NCBI GenBank assembly: GCA_023418705.1
Contig: JAEZYZ010000225.1
Location: forward strand, 1 to 25,535
DNA: 25,535 bases
Direction of reading: 5' to 3'
DNA from: Pseudomonadota bacterium
GTDB lineage: Bacteria > Myxococcota_A > Polyangia > Polyangiales > Polyangiaceae
Shown piece by piece: positions 1 to 7,455 of the stretch. Under the pieces are notes generated by a model. The model was not told the origin of the DNA and did not search any database. It saw only the letters and a list, made by a program, of their open reading frames with translations. Within the stretch, counting starts at the first letter, position 1. Each line of letters starts with the position of its first letter. A program made the position numbers and the translations under genes.

Positions 1-1356
1 CCCTTCGTGCTCGCGGCGGCCTCGCCGGCCGGCAGCTGGGTCGCGCTCTGCCAGCCGCGGCGGGACACCGACGGCGACGGTCGCCTCGGCGTCTCCGTCG
101 GGCCGCACGGGGTGCTGCAGGGGGACGCGCTCGATCCGCACCTGATCTTGCCGTCCGGCAAGCAGATCCCCTTCGACGAGCTGGCTGATTTTTCGCCCGA
201 CGGGCGCTGGCTCCTGCTGCGCCGCGGGGAGCAAGTCACCACCCTCGTCGATACGGCCTCCGAGACCGAGACCGAGCTGCCGGTGGCGGGGCTCGACGTG
301 CGCGCCGACCGCTCGAGCTTCCGGCCCCACCGAACGCTGCGCTTCGATCCGCAGAGCCAACGCCTGCTCTACGTGCAAGCGACGGAGGGGACGCAGCAGG
401 TGGTCGTGCGCCACCTGGAGGGCGGCACCGAGGCGCGCATCGATCCCGGGGAAGGAGAGCTCTGGCGCGCCGAGTTCGATCCGACCGGGAGCAGGATCGT
501 GCTGCACATGCTGGTCGATGACACGAACGGAAACGGTCGGCTCGACTGGCCCGTGCCGCCGACCGCGGTCAACCGCTGGCGCTGTCAAGGTCCCGTGCCG
601 CACCTGAGCGGCTGGCCCGGCCGCGGTGACGCGGTCGTCACCAAGATCGCCGATCCGGCGGGCGGCATCGCCCAGCCGGTGATCGGCCTGGCAACGCTGC
701 TGGGGGAAACCTGGGTCACGCGTGACAGCGACGACGCGCTTCGCTTGCAGGGCGCCGGCGTCTCCGAGCCCCTCACCCCTTCCAAATGCGCCGCTCGCGT
801 CTTGCTCGCGGATCCTGGGCGGCAGCTGCTGCTGGTGGGGTGCACGGGCGCCGAGCAAGTGCGCCCTCCGCTCGAGCTGGTGGGGCGCGGCTTCCGCAAG
901 CCGCTCGATCTGACCACGGCCCCCATGGGGAGCGACGCCTGGCCGACCGCAGCGAAGACGCCTCGCTTCGTGCCGCTGCGCGCCGGGAGCGCCAACGTGG
1001 CGATCGACCTGCAAGAGCGCCGGGTGATCGACGTCGGCGCGGATCGGTTGGTGCTGGCCGCTCACGAGGGGCGACTGCTGTTCAGCGAACGCGGCAGGCT
1101 CGGGCTCTATGACCTGCCGGGCGGCAGCGTTCGCGATCTGCAGACGCACGTGGTCCGCGCGGAGCAGATCCTGCAGCGCGGGCGGTACGTGGCGGTGGGG
1201 CGCCTGTTGATCGATCTCGAGGCGGGGGCGGTGGCCGGGCACTTCGAGCGGGAGCCGCTGGCGCTGTCGGTGAGCGGGACCGGGTTGCTGGCGGAGCAGC
1301 CGCCGAGCGCCGACGCGCTGCCCACAGGGCCGCTCGCGTGGCAAGCAGCGCGCTGA
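1..1356 (+). CDS. WD40-like (PD40/TolB-type) beta-propeller protein, 5'-truncated
   Basis: The reading frame is open at the left edge, so the start lies outside the window; about 451 residues are visible up to TGA at 1354-1356. The sequence repeats short blade-like strands with FSPDGRWLLL, FDPQSQRLLYV and FDPTGSRIVLHM, the signature of WD40-like/TolB-type propellers. Two acidic loops, DTDGDGRL (near visible residue 20) and DDTNGNGRLDW (near 175), resemble calcium-binding DxDxDG loops inserted between blades. No enzyme motif is visible. Proteins of this type are usually periplasmic or secreted in myxobacteria, but the signal peptide, if any, is off the window. The next gene, galT, starts 81 bp downstream with its own promoter-like hexamer, so cotranscription is uncertain. 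Substrate and partner cannot be told. Confidence 0.75.
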   Translation, partial: PFVLAAASPAGSWVALCQPRRDTDGDGRLGVSVGPHGVLQGDALDPHLILPSGKQIPFDELADFSPDGRWLLLRRGEQVTTLVDTASETETELPVAGLDVRADRSSFRPHRTLRFDPQSQRLLYVQATEGTQQVVVRHLEGGTEARIDPGEGELWRAEFDPTGSRIVLHMLVDDTNGNGRLDWPVPPTAVNRWRCQGPVPHLSGWPGRGDAVVTKIADPAGGIAQPVIGLATLLGETWVTRDSDDALRLQGAGVSEPLTPSKCAARVLLADPGRQLLLVGCTGAEQVRPPLELVGRGFRKPLDLTTAPMGSDAWPTAAKTPRFVPLRAGSANVAIDLQERRVIDVGADRLVLAAHEGRLLFSERGRLGLYDLPGGSVRDLQTHVVRAEQILQRGRYVAVGRLLIDLEAGAVAGHFEREPLALSVSGTGLLAEQPPSADALPTGPLAWQAAR

Positions 1357-1423
1357 GCGCTCCCCGTTCAGGCGCCCGCTGGAGCGTTTGTGTGGTCGAC
1401 TGGCCGCCACGGCGCTGCCCCGC

Positions 1424-1429
1424 TAAAAC
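1424..1429 (+). promoter_or_regulatory. putative -10 hexamer of a leaderless galT transcript
   Basis: TAAAAC ends 8 nt before the galT ATG at 1438, and there is no Shine-Dalgarno sequence in between. The surrounding 10-mer GCTAAAACAA occurs again at 4031-4040 upstream of the pirin gene. Inferred from position and resemblance only. Confidence 0.4.
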
Positions 1430-1437
1430 AAGCTCAG

Positions 1438-2427
1438 ATGTCCGTCCTGCGCTACGACGTGACCACCAACGACTGGGTCATCTACGCTCCGGCTCGCGCT
1501 CAGCGACCGCAGCCCAAGCTCCCCCGCGCGTCGAGCGAGTTCGAGGAGCAGGGGGTGTGCCCGTTCTGCCCGGGGAACGAAGCGCTCACTCCGCCCGAAG
1601 TCGACGCCGACCGTGACGGCGACGGTCGCTGGCGGGTGCGCGTGGTACCGAACAAATACCCGGCCTTCGAGGCCGGCACGCCGAACCAGCACGTGCAGGA
1701 AGGGCCGATGTTCCGATCGATGGGCGGCTACGGCGTCCACGAGGCGCTGATCGAATCCCCGGAGCATGATCGCACCCTCGGCCACCAACCCGCCGAACAG
1801 GTCGAGCGCGTCCTGCGGGCGGTGCACCGCCGCTTCATCGAACACATGCGCGACCCGCGCCTGCGGGCGATCGTGGTCTTCAAGAACCACGGTCGGCGCG
1901 CCGGCTCCACCCTGAAGCACCCGCACTGGCAAATCATGGCGACCCCGATCGCCCCCCGGCTGCAGCGGCTCAAGCACGCCATCGCCACCGAGCACTACGA
2001 TCGGACCGGGGACAACCTCTACCGGCGCCTTCTCGAAGAGGAGCACGCCGCGCAGCTGCGCGTGCTGGCGTCCAACCCCGATTTCACGGCGGTGCTCCCC
2101 TACGCCTCGCACGAGGCCTTCCACGTGCGCATCCTGCCGCACCAGGCGCAGGCCTCGTTCGCGAACGTCGCGCCCCACACCATCGGCGCGCTCGCCGACC
2201 TGCTGCGCTCCGTGCTGTTCCGCCTGGACGCCGCGCTCGACGACCCGGCCTACAACCTCACCCTGACCACCGCGCCCCGAGGCGACGAGGACGAGCCCTA
2301 TTTCCTCTGGCACATCGACATCCTGCCGCGGCTCGCCAACCGCTCCGGCTTCGAGCTCGGCAGCGGTTTGTCCGTCAGCACCGTCCTGCCGGAGGAGGCT
2401 GCCGACCTCTTGCGGGCCGCGGGTTGA
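1438..2427 (+). CDS. galT: galactose-1-phosphate uridylyltransferase (GalT)
   Basis: 329 residues, close to the usual size of bacterial GalT. The enzyme swaps UMP between UDP-glucose and galactose-1-phosphate in the Leloir pathway, in the cytoplasm. Visible hallmarks: the N-terminal zinc pair CPFC (residues 41-44), VPNKYPAF (70-77), the catalytic HPHWQ (161-165, the HxHxQ core in which the nucleophilic histidine is uridylylated), the region FHVRILPH, and a C-terminal HIDILPRL. The residue after HPH is Trp where Gly or Ser is more common. I chose ATG 1438 because the family begins with a short MxxLRxDxTTxDWVIxAP stretch; an upstream frame start at 1390 adds 16 unconserved residues. No epimerase or kinase gene is adjacent, so a role in sugar-nucleotide supply for surface polysaccharide is as likely as galactose catabolism. 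Confidence 0.92.
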   Translation: MSVLRYDVTTNDWVIYAPARAQRPQPKLPRASSEFEEQGVCPFCPGNEALTPPEVDADRDGDGRWRVRVVPNKYPAFEAGTPNQHVQEGPMFRSMGGYGVHEALIESPEHDRTLGHQPAEQVERVLRAVHRRFIEHMRDPRLRAIVVFKNHGRRAGSTLKHPHWQIMATPIAPRLQRLKHAIATEHYDRTGDNLYRRLLEEEHAAQLRVLASNPDFTAVLPYASHEAFHVRILPHQAQASFANVAPHTIGALADLLRSVLFRLDAALDDPAYNLTLTTAPRGDEDEPYFLWHIDILPRLANRSGFELGSGLSVSTVLPEEAADLLRAAG

Positions 2428-2457
2428 CGGGGCCGCTCGCTTCGGAGACAGGCTAGA

Positions 2458-2492
2458 GCGACAGACGGTCTGCAGCGCAGGCCGTTGGTCGC
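2458..2492 (+). other. R2 hairpin of repeat copy A, 31 nt downstream of galT stop
   Basis: Arms GCGACAGACGG (2458-2468) and CCGTTGGTCGC (2482-2492) pair at 9 of 11 positions plus one G.U wobble on the + strand. The loop holds a second small stem CTGC/GCAG (2470-2473/2477-2480). The corresponding hairpin in copy B pairs better when read on the strand that would be transcribed from its neighbour, so it may act as an RNA 3' structure. No T-run follows. Confidence 0.55.
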
Positions 2493-2506
2493 GGAAAATG
2501 AGACGA

Positions 2507-2530
2507 TTTAGAGCACCGCGGTGCTCTAAA
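2507..2530. repeat. perfect 24-bp palindrome at the stop codon of the small gene
   Basis: The half-site TTTAGAGCACCG (2507-2518) is followed directly by its reverse complement. It contains the repeat-family word AGAGCACCG in both orientations and overlaps the TAG stop (2526-2528) of the 54-residue gene. It could be a protein-binding site, a terminator hairpin with a very small loop, or the joined ends of two repeat units. Confidence 0.7.
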
Positions 2531-2690
2531 AGCCCGCGCGCATGCTGCCCCACCACCAGGTGAGGACCACCGCGACCAGCGCCAAGAGGATGCCCAGGAA
2601 GATCCAGGGGACCTTGGGCATCGCTCCGGGGTGCGGCGCGCGTCCGGCGCCGCGCAGTCGTGTCCGTTCGGTCGAGGGACTCTCCGCCAT
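2526..2690 (-). CDS. small single-pass membrane protein (54 aa), function unknown
   Basis: The ATG at 2690 is preceded by AAGGAGG ending 5 nt upstream, the best Shine-Dalgarno sequence in the window, which fixes this start against the longer upstream frame. The product has a polar basic N-terminus (residues 1-23), then one hydrophobic helix with aromatic edge residues (about 28-47, FLGILLALVAVVLTWWW) and a short basic tail. It has no lipobox and no recognisable motif. The gene is wholly inside repeat copy A, and its stop codon lies in the 24-bp palindrome. It could be a cargo gene, a membrane toxin-like peptide or an ordinary small membrane protein. A hydrophobic stretch with an ideal ribosome site makes a real gene likely; I do not recognise the family. 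Confidence 0.6.
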   Translation of the reverse strand: MAESPSTERTRLRGAGRAPHPGAMPKVPWIFLGILLALVAVVLTWWWGSMRAGF

Positions 2691-2777
2691 GCGGCCTCCT
2701 TCACCGGAGATCGGCTCCGGCTGATCAGGCAAAGCTCGAGAGACCACGGTAAGGCGCGCGCGGCGCCGGGCAAGCCG

Positions 2778-2852
2778 GCACCGATCCGCGAGCAAAGCCG
2801 AGGGTTTCCCGAGGAACCGGGCTCTCGGCTGGCAAACGGATCGGTGCTCTAG
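2778..2852 (-). other. R1 structured segment of repeat copy A
   Basis: Read on the - strand it begins CTAGAGCACCGATCCG just after the DUF4388 stop. The outer arms GCACCGATCCG/CGGATCGGTGC (2837-2847 and 2778-2788) are an exact 11-bp match. Nested inside are GCCGAG/CTCGGC (2797-2802/2824-2829) and an inner GGTTTCC/GGAACC stem, so the whole segment can fold into one long stepped hairpin. Its position after a gene end suggests a 3'-end structure. Confidence 0.6.
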
Positions 2853-2868
2853 GGGTCTGGCCGCTCGA

Positions 2869-3912
2869 TCATCGGGCGACCGCTTCATCGTTGCGGTGGG
2901 TGGCCTCGAGCAGCAGCGAGCCGAGCGGACGCGGGGAGACCTCGGGGAGCGCCACCGAACGTTGGTTGAACCAAAAGGCGCCGCGGCTCCAGCCCAGGGC
3001 CTGCCGCAGCAGCGTCACCGGCTCGATCGGGGCATCGTCCAAGCTGCTGCGCACGACGGCGCCCTCGGCGATCTCGATGGTGGCGACGGAGGCGTCCGTC
3101 TGAAGGGTGAACACCCCGGTCCGACGCTCGATCTCGAACATCGCCAGCACAGTGCCGAGCGACATCTCACCCAAGGTGCCGTGGATGCCGGCCGCGTCCT
3201 GGGAAAGCGGCTCGATGTACGAGCTCTCCGAGGATCGCAAGCCGGACGGCGTCGCGGGATCGGCGGGAAACTCGATGGCGGGCGCGACCTCGTTGGACAC
3301 CGGGGGGATGGTGCGCCGGATTCGAGCCGGCGACGGCGGGCGTTGCCCGTCGCGGACATCGAGGCGCAGCCGGCAGATCTCCTTCTCGAGCTCCGAAAAC
3401 CGCTGCTCGAGGAGCTGATGCGATTCCACCAGTCCATCGATGCCGTCCACCTGTCGCTCGACGGTTCGCACCACCCGCTCGAGCAGCAGCATGCCACGGC
3501 CATCGGCGCGGCGCTCTTCGAGCTCGCGTGCCGTCGATCGCCTCTCGAGGCGGTCGAGCGCGGCTTCGAGCGCCAGCAGGCGATCGCACATCCACTCCAA
3601 GCGAGCCCGCGCTTCACCGGCTCCCGGCGGAAAGCGACGTTCTGCCGCCGAGACGTCGTCCCCCTCTTCGCTGCGAACGACGTCTCGATCCGGCGCTGCG
3701 GTTTCCAAACGAGCGTCAGGAACGGGGGGAGGCTCGGGCGAGGGCGCGGCTCGCGGCGACGGTGGCTCGCCGCCATTTGCGGCTTCAGCGACCGACTGCT
3801 CCGCCGCCCGCATCTGCGACAGGAGCCACCGACGCCAGGTGGCGACCTGCCACTCGGCGACATTTCCCAACAGGTGCCACGGCGCCCGCATGCTTTGGCT
3901 GACGTTTTTCAC
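2869..3912 (-). CDS. DUF4388 (PATAN-like) domain protein with coiled coil
   Basis: 347 residues if begun at GTG 3912, which has GAGGT 6 nt upstream; ATG 3891 is the alternative but lacks a ribosome site, and the longer open frame upstream looks non-coding. Residues about 35-100 are Pro/Ala/Glu-rich linker. Residues about 101-187 are strongly heptad-like (LEWMCDRLLALEAALDRLE, then FSELEKEICRLRLDV), a likely coiled coil. The C-terminal domain (about 242-338) runs IHGTLGEMSLGTVLAMFEIERRTGVFTL and ends LGSLLLEA, typical of DUF4388. In myxobacteria this domain is often joined to regulators or response-receiver modules and is thought to mediate protein contacts; no receiver or DNA-binding domain is present here. 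No signal peptide is seen, so it is probably cytoplasmic. It is divergent from the pirin gene. Confidence 0.8.
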   Translation of the reverse strand: MKNVSQSMRAPWHLLGNVAEWQVATWRRWLLSQMRAAEQSVAEAANGGEPPSPRAAPSPEPPPVPDARLETAAPDRDVVRSEEGDDVSAAERRFPPGAGEARARLEWMCDRLLALEAALDRLERRSTARELEERRADGRGMLLLERVVRTVERQVDGIDGLVESHQLLEQRFSELEKEICRLRLDVRDGQRPPSPARIRRTIPPVSNEVAPAIEFPADPATPSGLRSSESSYIEPLSQDAAGIHGTLGEMSLGTVLAMFEIERRTGVFTLQTDASVATIEIAEGAVVRSSLDDAPIEPVTLLRQALGWSRGAFWFNQRSVALPEVSPRPLGSLLLEATHRNDEAVAR

Positions 3913-3967
3913 TCGGCTACCTCGACGACCACGCCACGGCCCGAGGCGTTGGCGCAGAGTCCGGCGG

Positions 3968-3973
3968 AGCATA
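3968..3973 (-). promoter_or_regulatory. possible -10 hexamer for the DUF4388 gene
   Basis: TATGCT on the - strand, about 55 nt upstream of GTG 3912, would give a leader containing the GAGGT ribosome site. No good -35 match is seen at the expected distance. The same hexamer precedes the pirin and M20 genes. Apart from promoter-like words, I see nothing else in the 220-bp divergent gap. Confidence 0.25.
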
Positions 3974-4118
3974 CACCTGTCTGCCGCACCTCTTCCTACA
4001 AAGCGGCTCGAACTTTCGCGTTGCGCCACGGCTAAAACAACGAACCCCTTCACCGTCGCGACCCCTTCACGGAGACGTCACTTCCGGCGGCGCGCTGTCC
4101 CGACCCGTCATCCGGCGC

Positions 4119-4124
4119 TATGCT
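4119..4124 (+). promoter_or_regulatory. putative -10 hexamer of a leaderless pirin transcript
   Basis: TATGCT ends 8 nt before ATG 4133, and there is no Shine-Dalgarno sequence. An upstream candidate, GCTAAAACAA at 4031-4040, matches the galT promoter word and could be a second promoter with an ordinary leader. Confidence 0.4.
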
Positions 4125-4132
4125 CCATCGCG

Positions 4133-5095
4133 ATGACGGCGCCGATCTCTCGCCGAAACCTGCTCGAAGCATCGCTGCTGGCGTTGCCGAGCGCCTGGTT
4201 CATCGGCTGTCGCAACGACGAGCAACCCCGCGCCGTTCGGCCCTCGGAGGCGGCGCCCGACGTGCGTCCGGTGACCGCCGTGGTGGACGCGACGCCCGCC
4301 ATGGACGGCGCCGGTGTTCGGCTCGAGCGGGTCATCGGCAGCCGCGGGCTGCCCATGCTCGATCCGTTTCTGTTGCTCGACGAGATCCGCAGCGACAGCG
4401 CGACCGACTACATTCGCGGCTTTCCCGACCATCCCCACCGCGGCTTCGAGACGGTGACGTACATGATCGACGGGGTCATGGAACACCGGGACAGCGTCGG
4501 CAATCACGGGCGACTGGTCGGCGGCAGCGCCCAGTGGATGACGGCGGGCCGCGGCATCGTGCACTCGGAGATGCCGAAGCAGGAGCGCGGCCTGCTCTGG
4601 GGCTTTCAGCTCTGGGTCAACCTGCCACGCCAGGACAAGATGCGTCCCCCCCGCTACCAGGACATCGCGCCCGACCGCATCCCGGAGGTGTCGGCGCAGG
4701 GCGGGCGGGTGCGGCTGGTCGCCGGCCGCCACTCCGGGGAGGAGGGCCCGGTGCACGGCATCGCGGTCGAACCGAGCTTGCTCGATCTCACACTACCGGC
4801 GCGCGGCCGCTTCCACCACGAGCTCCCGCACGGGCACACCGCCTTCGCCTTCGTCATCGCGGGCGGCGCGCGGCTCGGCCGAAACCGCCGCGAGGTCCGG
4901 CGCGGGCAGCTCGCGGTCTTCGGCGCCGGCAACGTCGTGAGCGTCGAGGCCGACGCCGGCTGCCGCCTGCTATTGGCCGCCGGCCGTCCCCTGCGCGAAC
5001 CGGTGGCCCGCCGGGGTCCGTTCGTCATGAACACGGAGGCCGAGCTGCGGCAGGCCTTCGAGGACTACCGCAGCGGGCGCCTGGTGGGCGGCTAG
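4133..5095 (+). CDS. pirin family protein with Tat-type lipoprotein signal
   Basis: 320 residues. The N-terminus SRRNLLEASLLALPSAWFIGC carries a twin-arginine pair (7-8), a hydrophobic stretch and a lipobox-like ending at Cys26, suggesting folded export by Tat and lipid anchoring. Pirins are bicupin non-heme iron proteins, some with quercetin dioxygenase activity. The metal-site pattern is intact: H100-P-H102 in FPDHPHRGFET and H144-S-E146 in GIVHSEMP, matching the His/His/His/Glu set of human pirin. The C-terminal cupin half (about 195-295) is less conserved, as usual. An exported pirin is less common than the cytoplasmic form, and a Tat route fits a metal cofactor loaded before export. The long open frame upstream of ATG 4133 is not coding. 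The TAG stop is the first part of repeat copy B. Confidence 0.88.
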   Translation: MTAPISRRNLLEASLLALPSAWFIGCRNDEQPRAVRPSEAAPDVRPVTAVVDATPAMDGAGVRLERVIGSRGLPMLDPFLLLDEIRSDSATDYIRGFPDHPHRGFETVTYMIDGVMEHRDSVGNHGRLVGGSAQWMTAGRGIVHSEMPKQERGLLWGFQLWVNLPRQDKMRPPRYQDIAPDRIPEVSAQGGRVRLVAGRHSGEEGPVHGIAVEPSLLDLTLPARGRFHHELPHGHTAFAFVIAGGARLGRNRREVRRGQLAVFGAGNVVSVEADAGCRLLLAAGRPLREPVARRGPFVMNTEAELRQAFEDYRSGRLVGG

Positions 5096-5205
5096 AGCAC
5101 CGATCGGTTCGCCAGCGCGGAGATCCCGGTGAATCGGGGCCCCCATCGGGGTGAGGCCCGCGATGCTTCGGGAAACCCTCGCGTCTGCTCACGGCTCGGT
5201 GCTCT
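5092..5205 (+). other. R1 structured segment of repeat copy B
   Basis: Outer arms AGAGCACCGA (5094-5103) and TCGGTGCTCT (5196-5205) are an exact 10-bp inverted repeat. Relative to copy A, the arms differ in sequence yet remain paired (A pairs ATCCG with CGGAT, while B instead extends the pairing outward with AGA/TCT). The word GGGAAACCCTCG is shared with copy A. It lies immediately 3' of the pirin gene. Confidence 0.6.
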
Positions 5206-5222
5206 CGATGGTCTGATCTTTC

Positions 5223-5257
5223 GCGACAAACGCTCGGCTTCGCAGACCGCTTGTCGC
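5223..5257 (-). other. R2 hairpin of repeat copy B, downstream of TSP3-OmpA
   Basis: Arms 5223-5232 and 5248-5257 pair at 9 of 10 positions. The tenth is A/C read on + but a G.U wobble on -, so the - strand is the better RNA. It starts about 17 nt after the OmpA stop (5275), the same relation that R2 of copy A has to galT. Confidence 0.55.
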
Positions 5258-5274
5258 TCTGGAGCACCTTTTTC

Positions 5275-7254
<1,980 letters not shown>

Positions 7255-7339
7255 GACCAAAACTTCTCCGCCTCTCGCAAGCCTTCGAAATCTCGCCATT
7301 CGAAGAGCCTACGGACGCTACCGAAGGTGAGCGCGCAGG

Positions 7340-7353
7340 GTCAAGGACTTGAC
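7340..7353. promoter_or_regulatory. palindrome GTCAAG-GA-CTTGAC in the ompA/zinc-ribbon divergent gap
   Basis: An exact 6-bp inverted repeat with a 2-bp centre. On the - strand it supplies TTGACC, with TAGCGT 18 nt further toward the OmpA gene, a fair -35/-10 pair. The symmetry also suits a dimeric regulator. The rest of the 201-bp gap shows nothing else I can name. Confidence 0.35.
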
Positions 7354-7441
7354 GCAACGAGCGCTCGGGGGGTCGTGGGTGAGGCGCGAGGGGCGACGGC
7401 AAGCGGCGTGCGCGAAGGGCTCGCGCGGGCCCAGCTTGCGC

Positions 7442-7447
7442 TATCTT
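7442..7447 (+). promoter_or_regulatory. putative -10 hexamer of a leaderless transcript for the zinc-ribbon gene
   Basis: TATCTT ends 8 nt before GTG 7456; no Shine-Dalgarno sequence intervenes. Confidence 0.4.
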
Positions 7448-7455
7448 ATCGAACC

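Larger units (their letters stand above)
2453..2852. repeat. composite structured intergenic repeat, copy A (400 bp, carries a small gene)
   Basis: The segment starts with CTAGAGCG at 2453 and ends with TGCTCTAG at 2852, giving inverted ends CTAGAGC/GCTCTAG. It has two conserved parts that recur in copy B (5092-5262) in the same relative orientation. R2 (2453-2520, + strand) matches the reverse complement of 5199-5262 at roughly three of four positions by eye. R1 (2778-2852, - strand) matches 5092-5205 in the blocks CTAGAGCACCGATC, GGGAAACCCTCG and TCGGTGC. Between R1 and R2 sits a 54-codon gene that copy B lacks. The element lies between galT (+) and the DUF4388 gene (-), which converge on it. 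No target-site duplication or transposase is visible. Its mobility is an inference; it could also be an old pair of structured 3' elements. Confidence 0.7.
5092..5262. repeat. composite structured intergenic repeat, copy B (171 bp, no gene inside)
   Basis: It starts CTAGAGCACCGATC at 5092, overlapping the pirin stop, and ends GCTCTGG at 5262, so the ends are nearly inverted (one mismatch relative to copy A). R1 (5092-5205, +) and R2 (5206-5262, -) are directly adjacent here, while copy A has the small gene between them. The convergent neighbours are pirin (+) and TSP3-OmpA (-). A further GGAGCACC (5261-5268) follows the end. R1 contains an additional GC-rich insert with CCCC/GGGG and GGGCC/GGCCC pairings that copy A lacks. 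Confidence 0.7.

Noticed and set aside
1423..2556. 377-residue - strand frame opposite galT
   Set aside because: Shadow of galT, which has all GalT motifs on the + strand.
2453..2852. Classical insertion sequence
   Set aside because: There is no transposase and no visible target duplication; the segment is described as a structured repeat instead.
3440..4132. Long + strand open frame upstream of the pirin start
   Set aside because: It is antisense to the DUF4388 gene with Arg/Ser-rich shadow composition; the protein proper starts at the Tat signal, ATG 4133.
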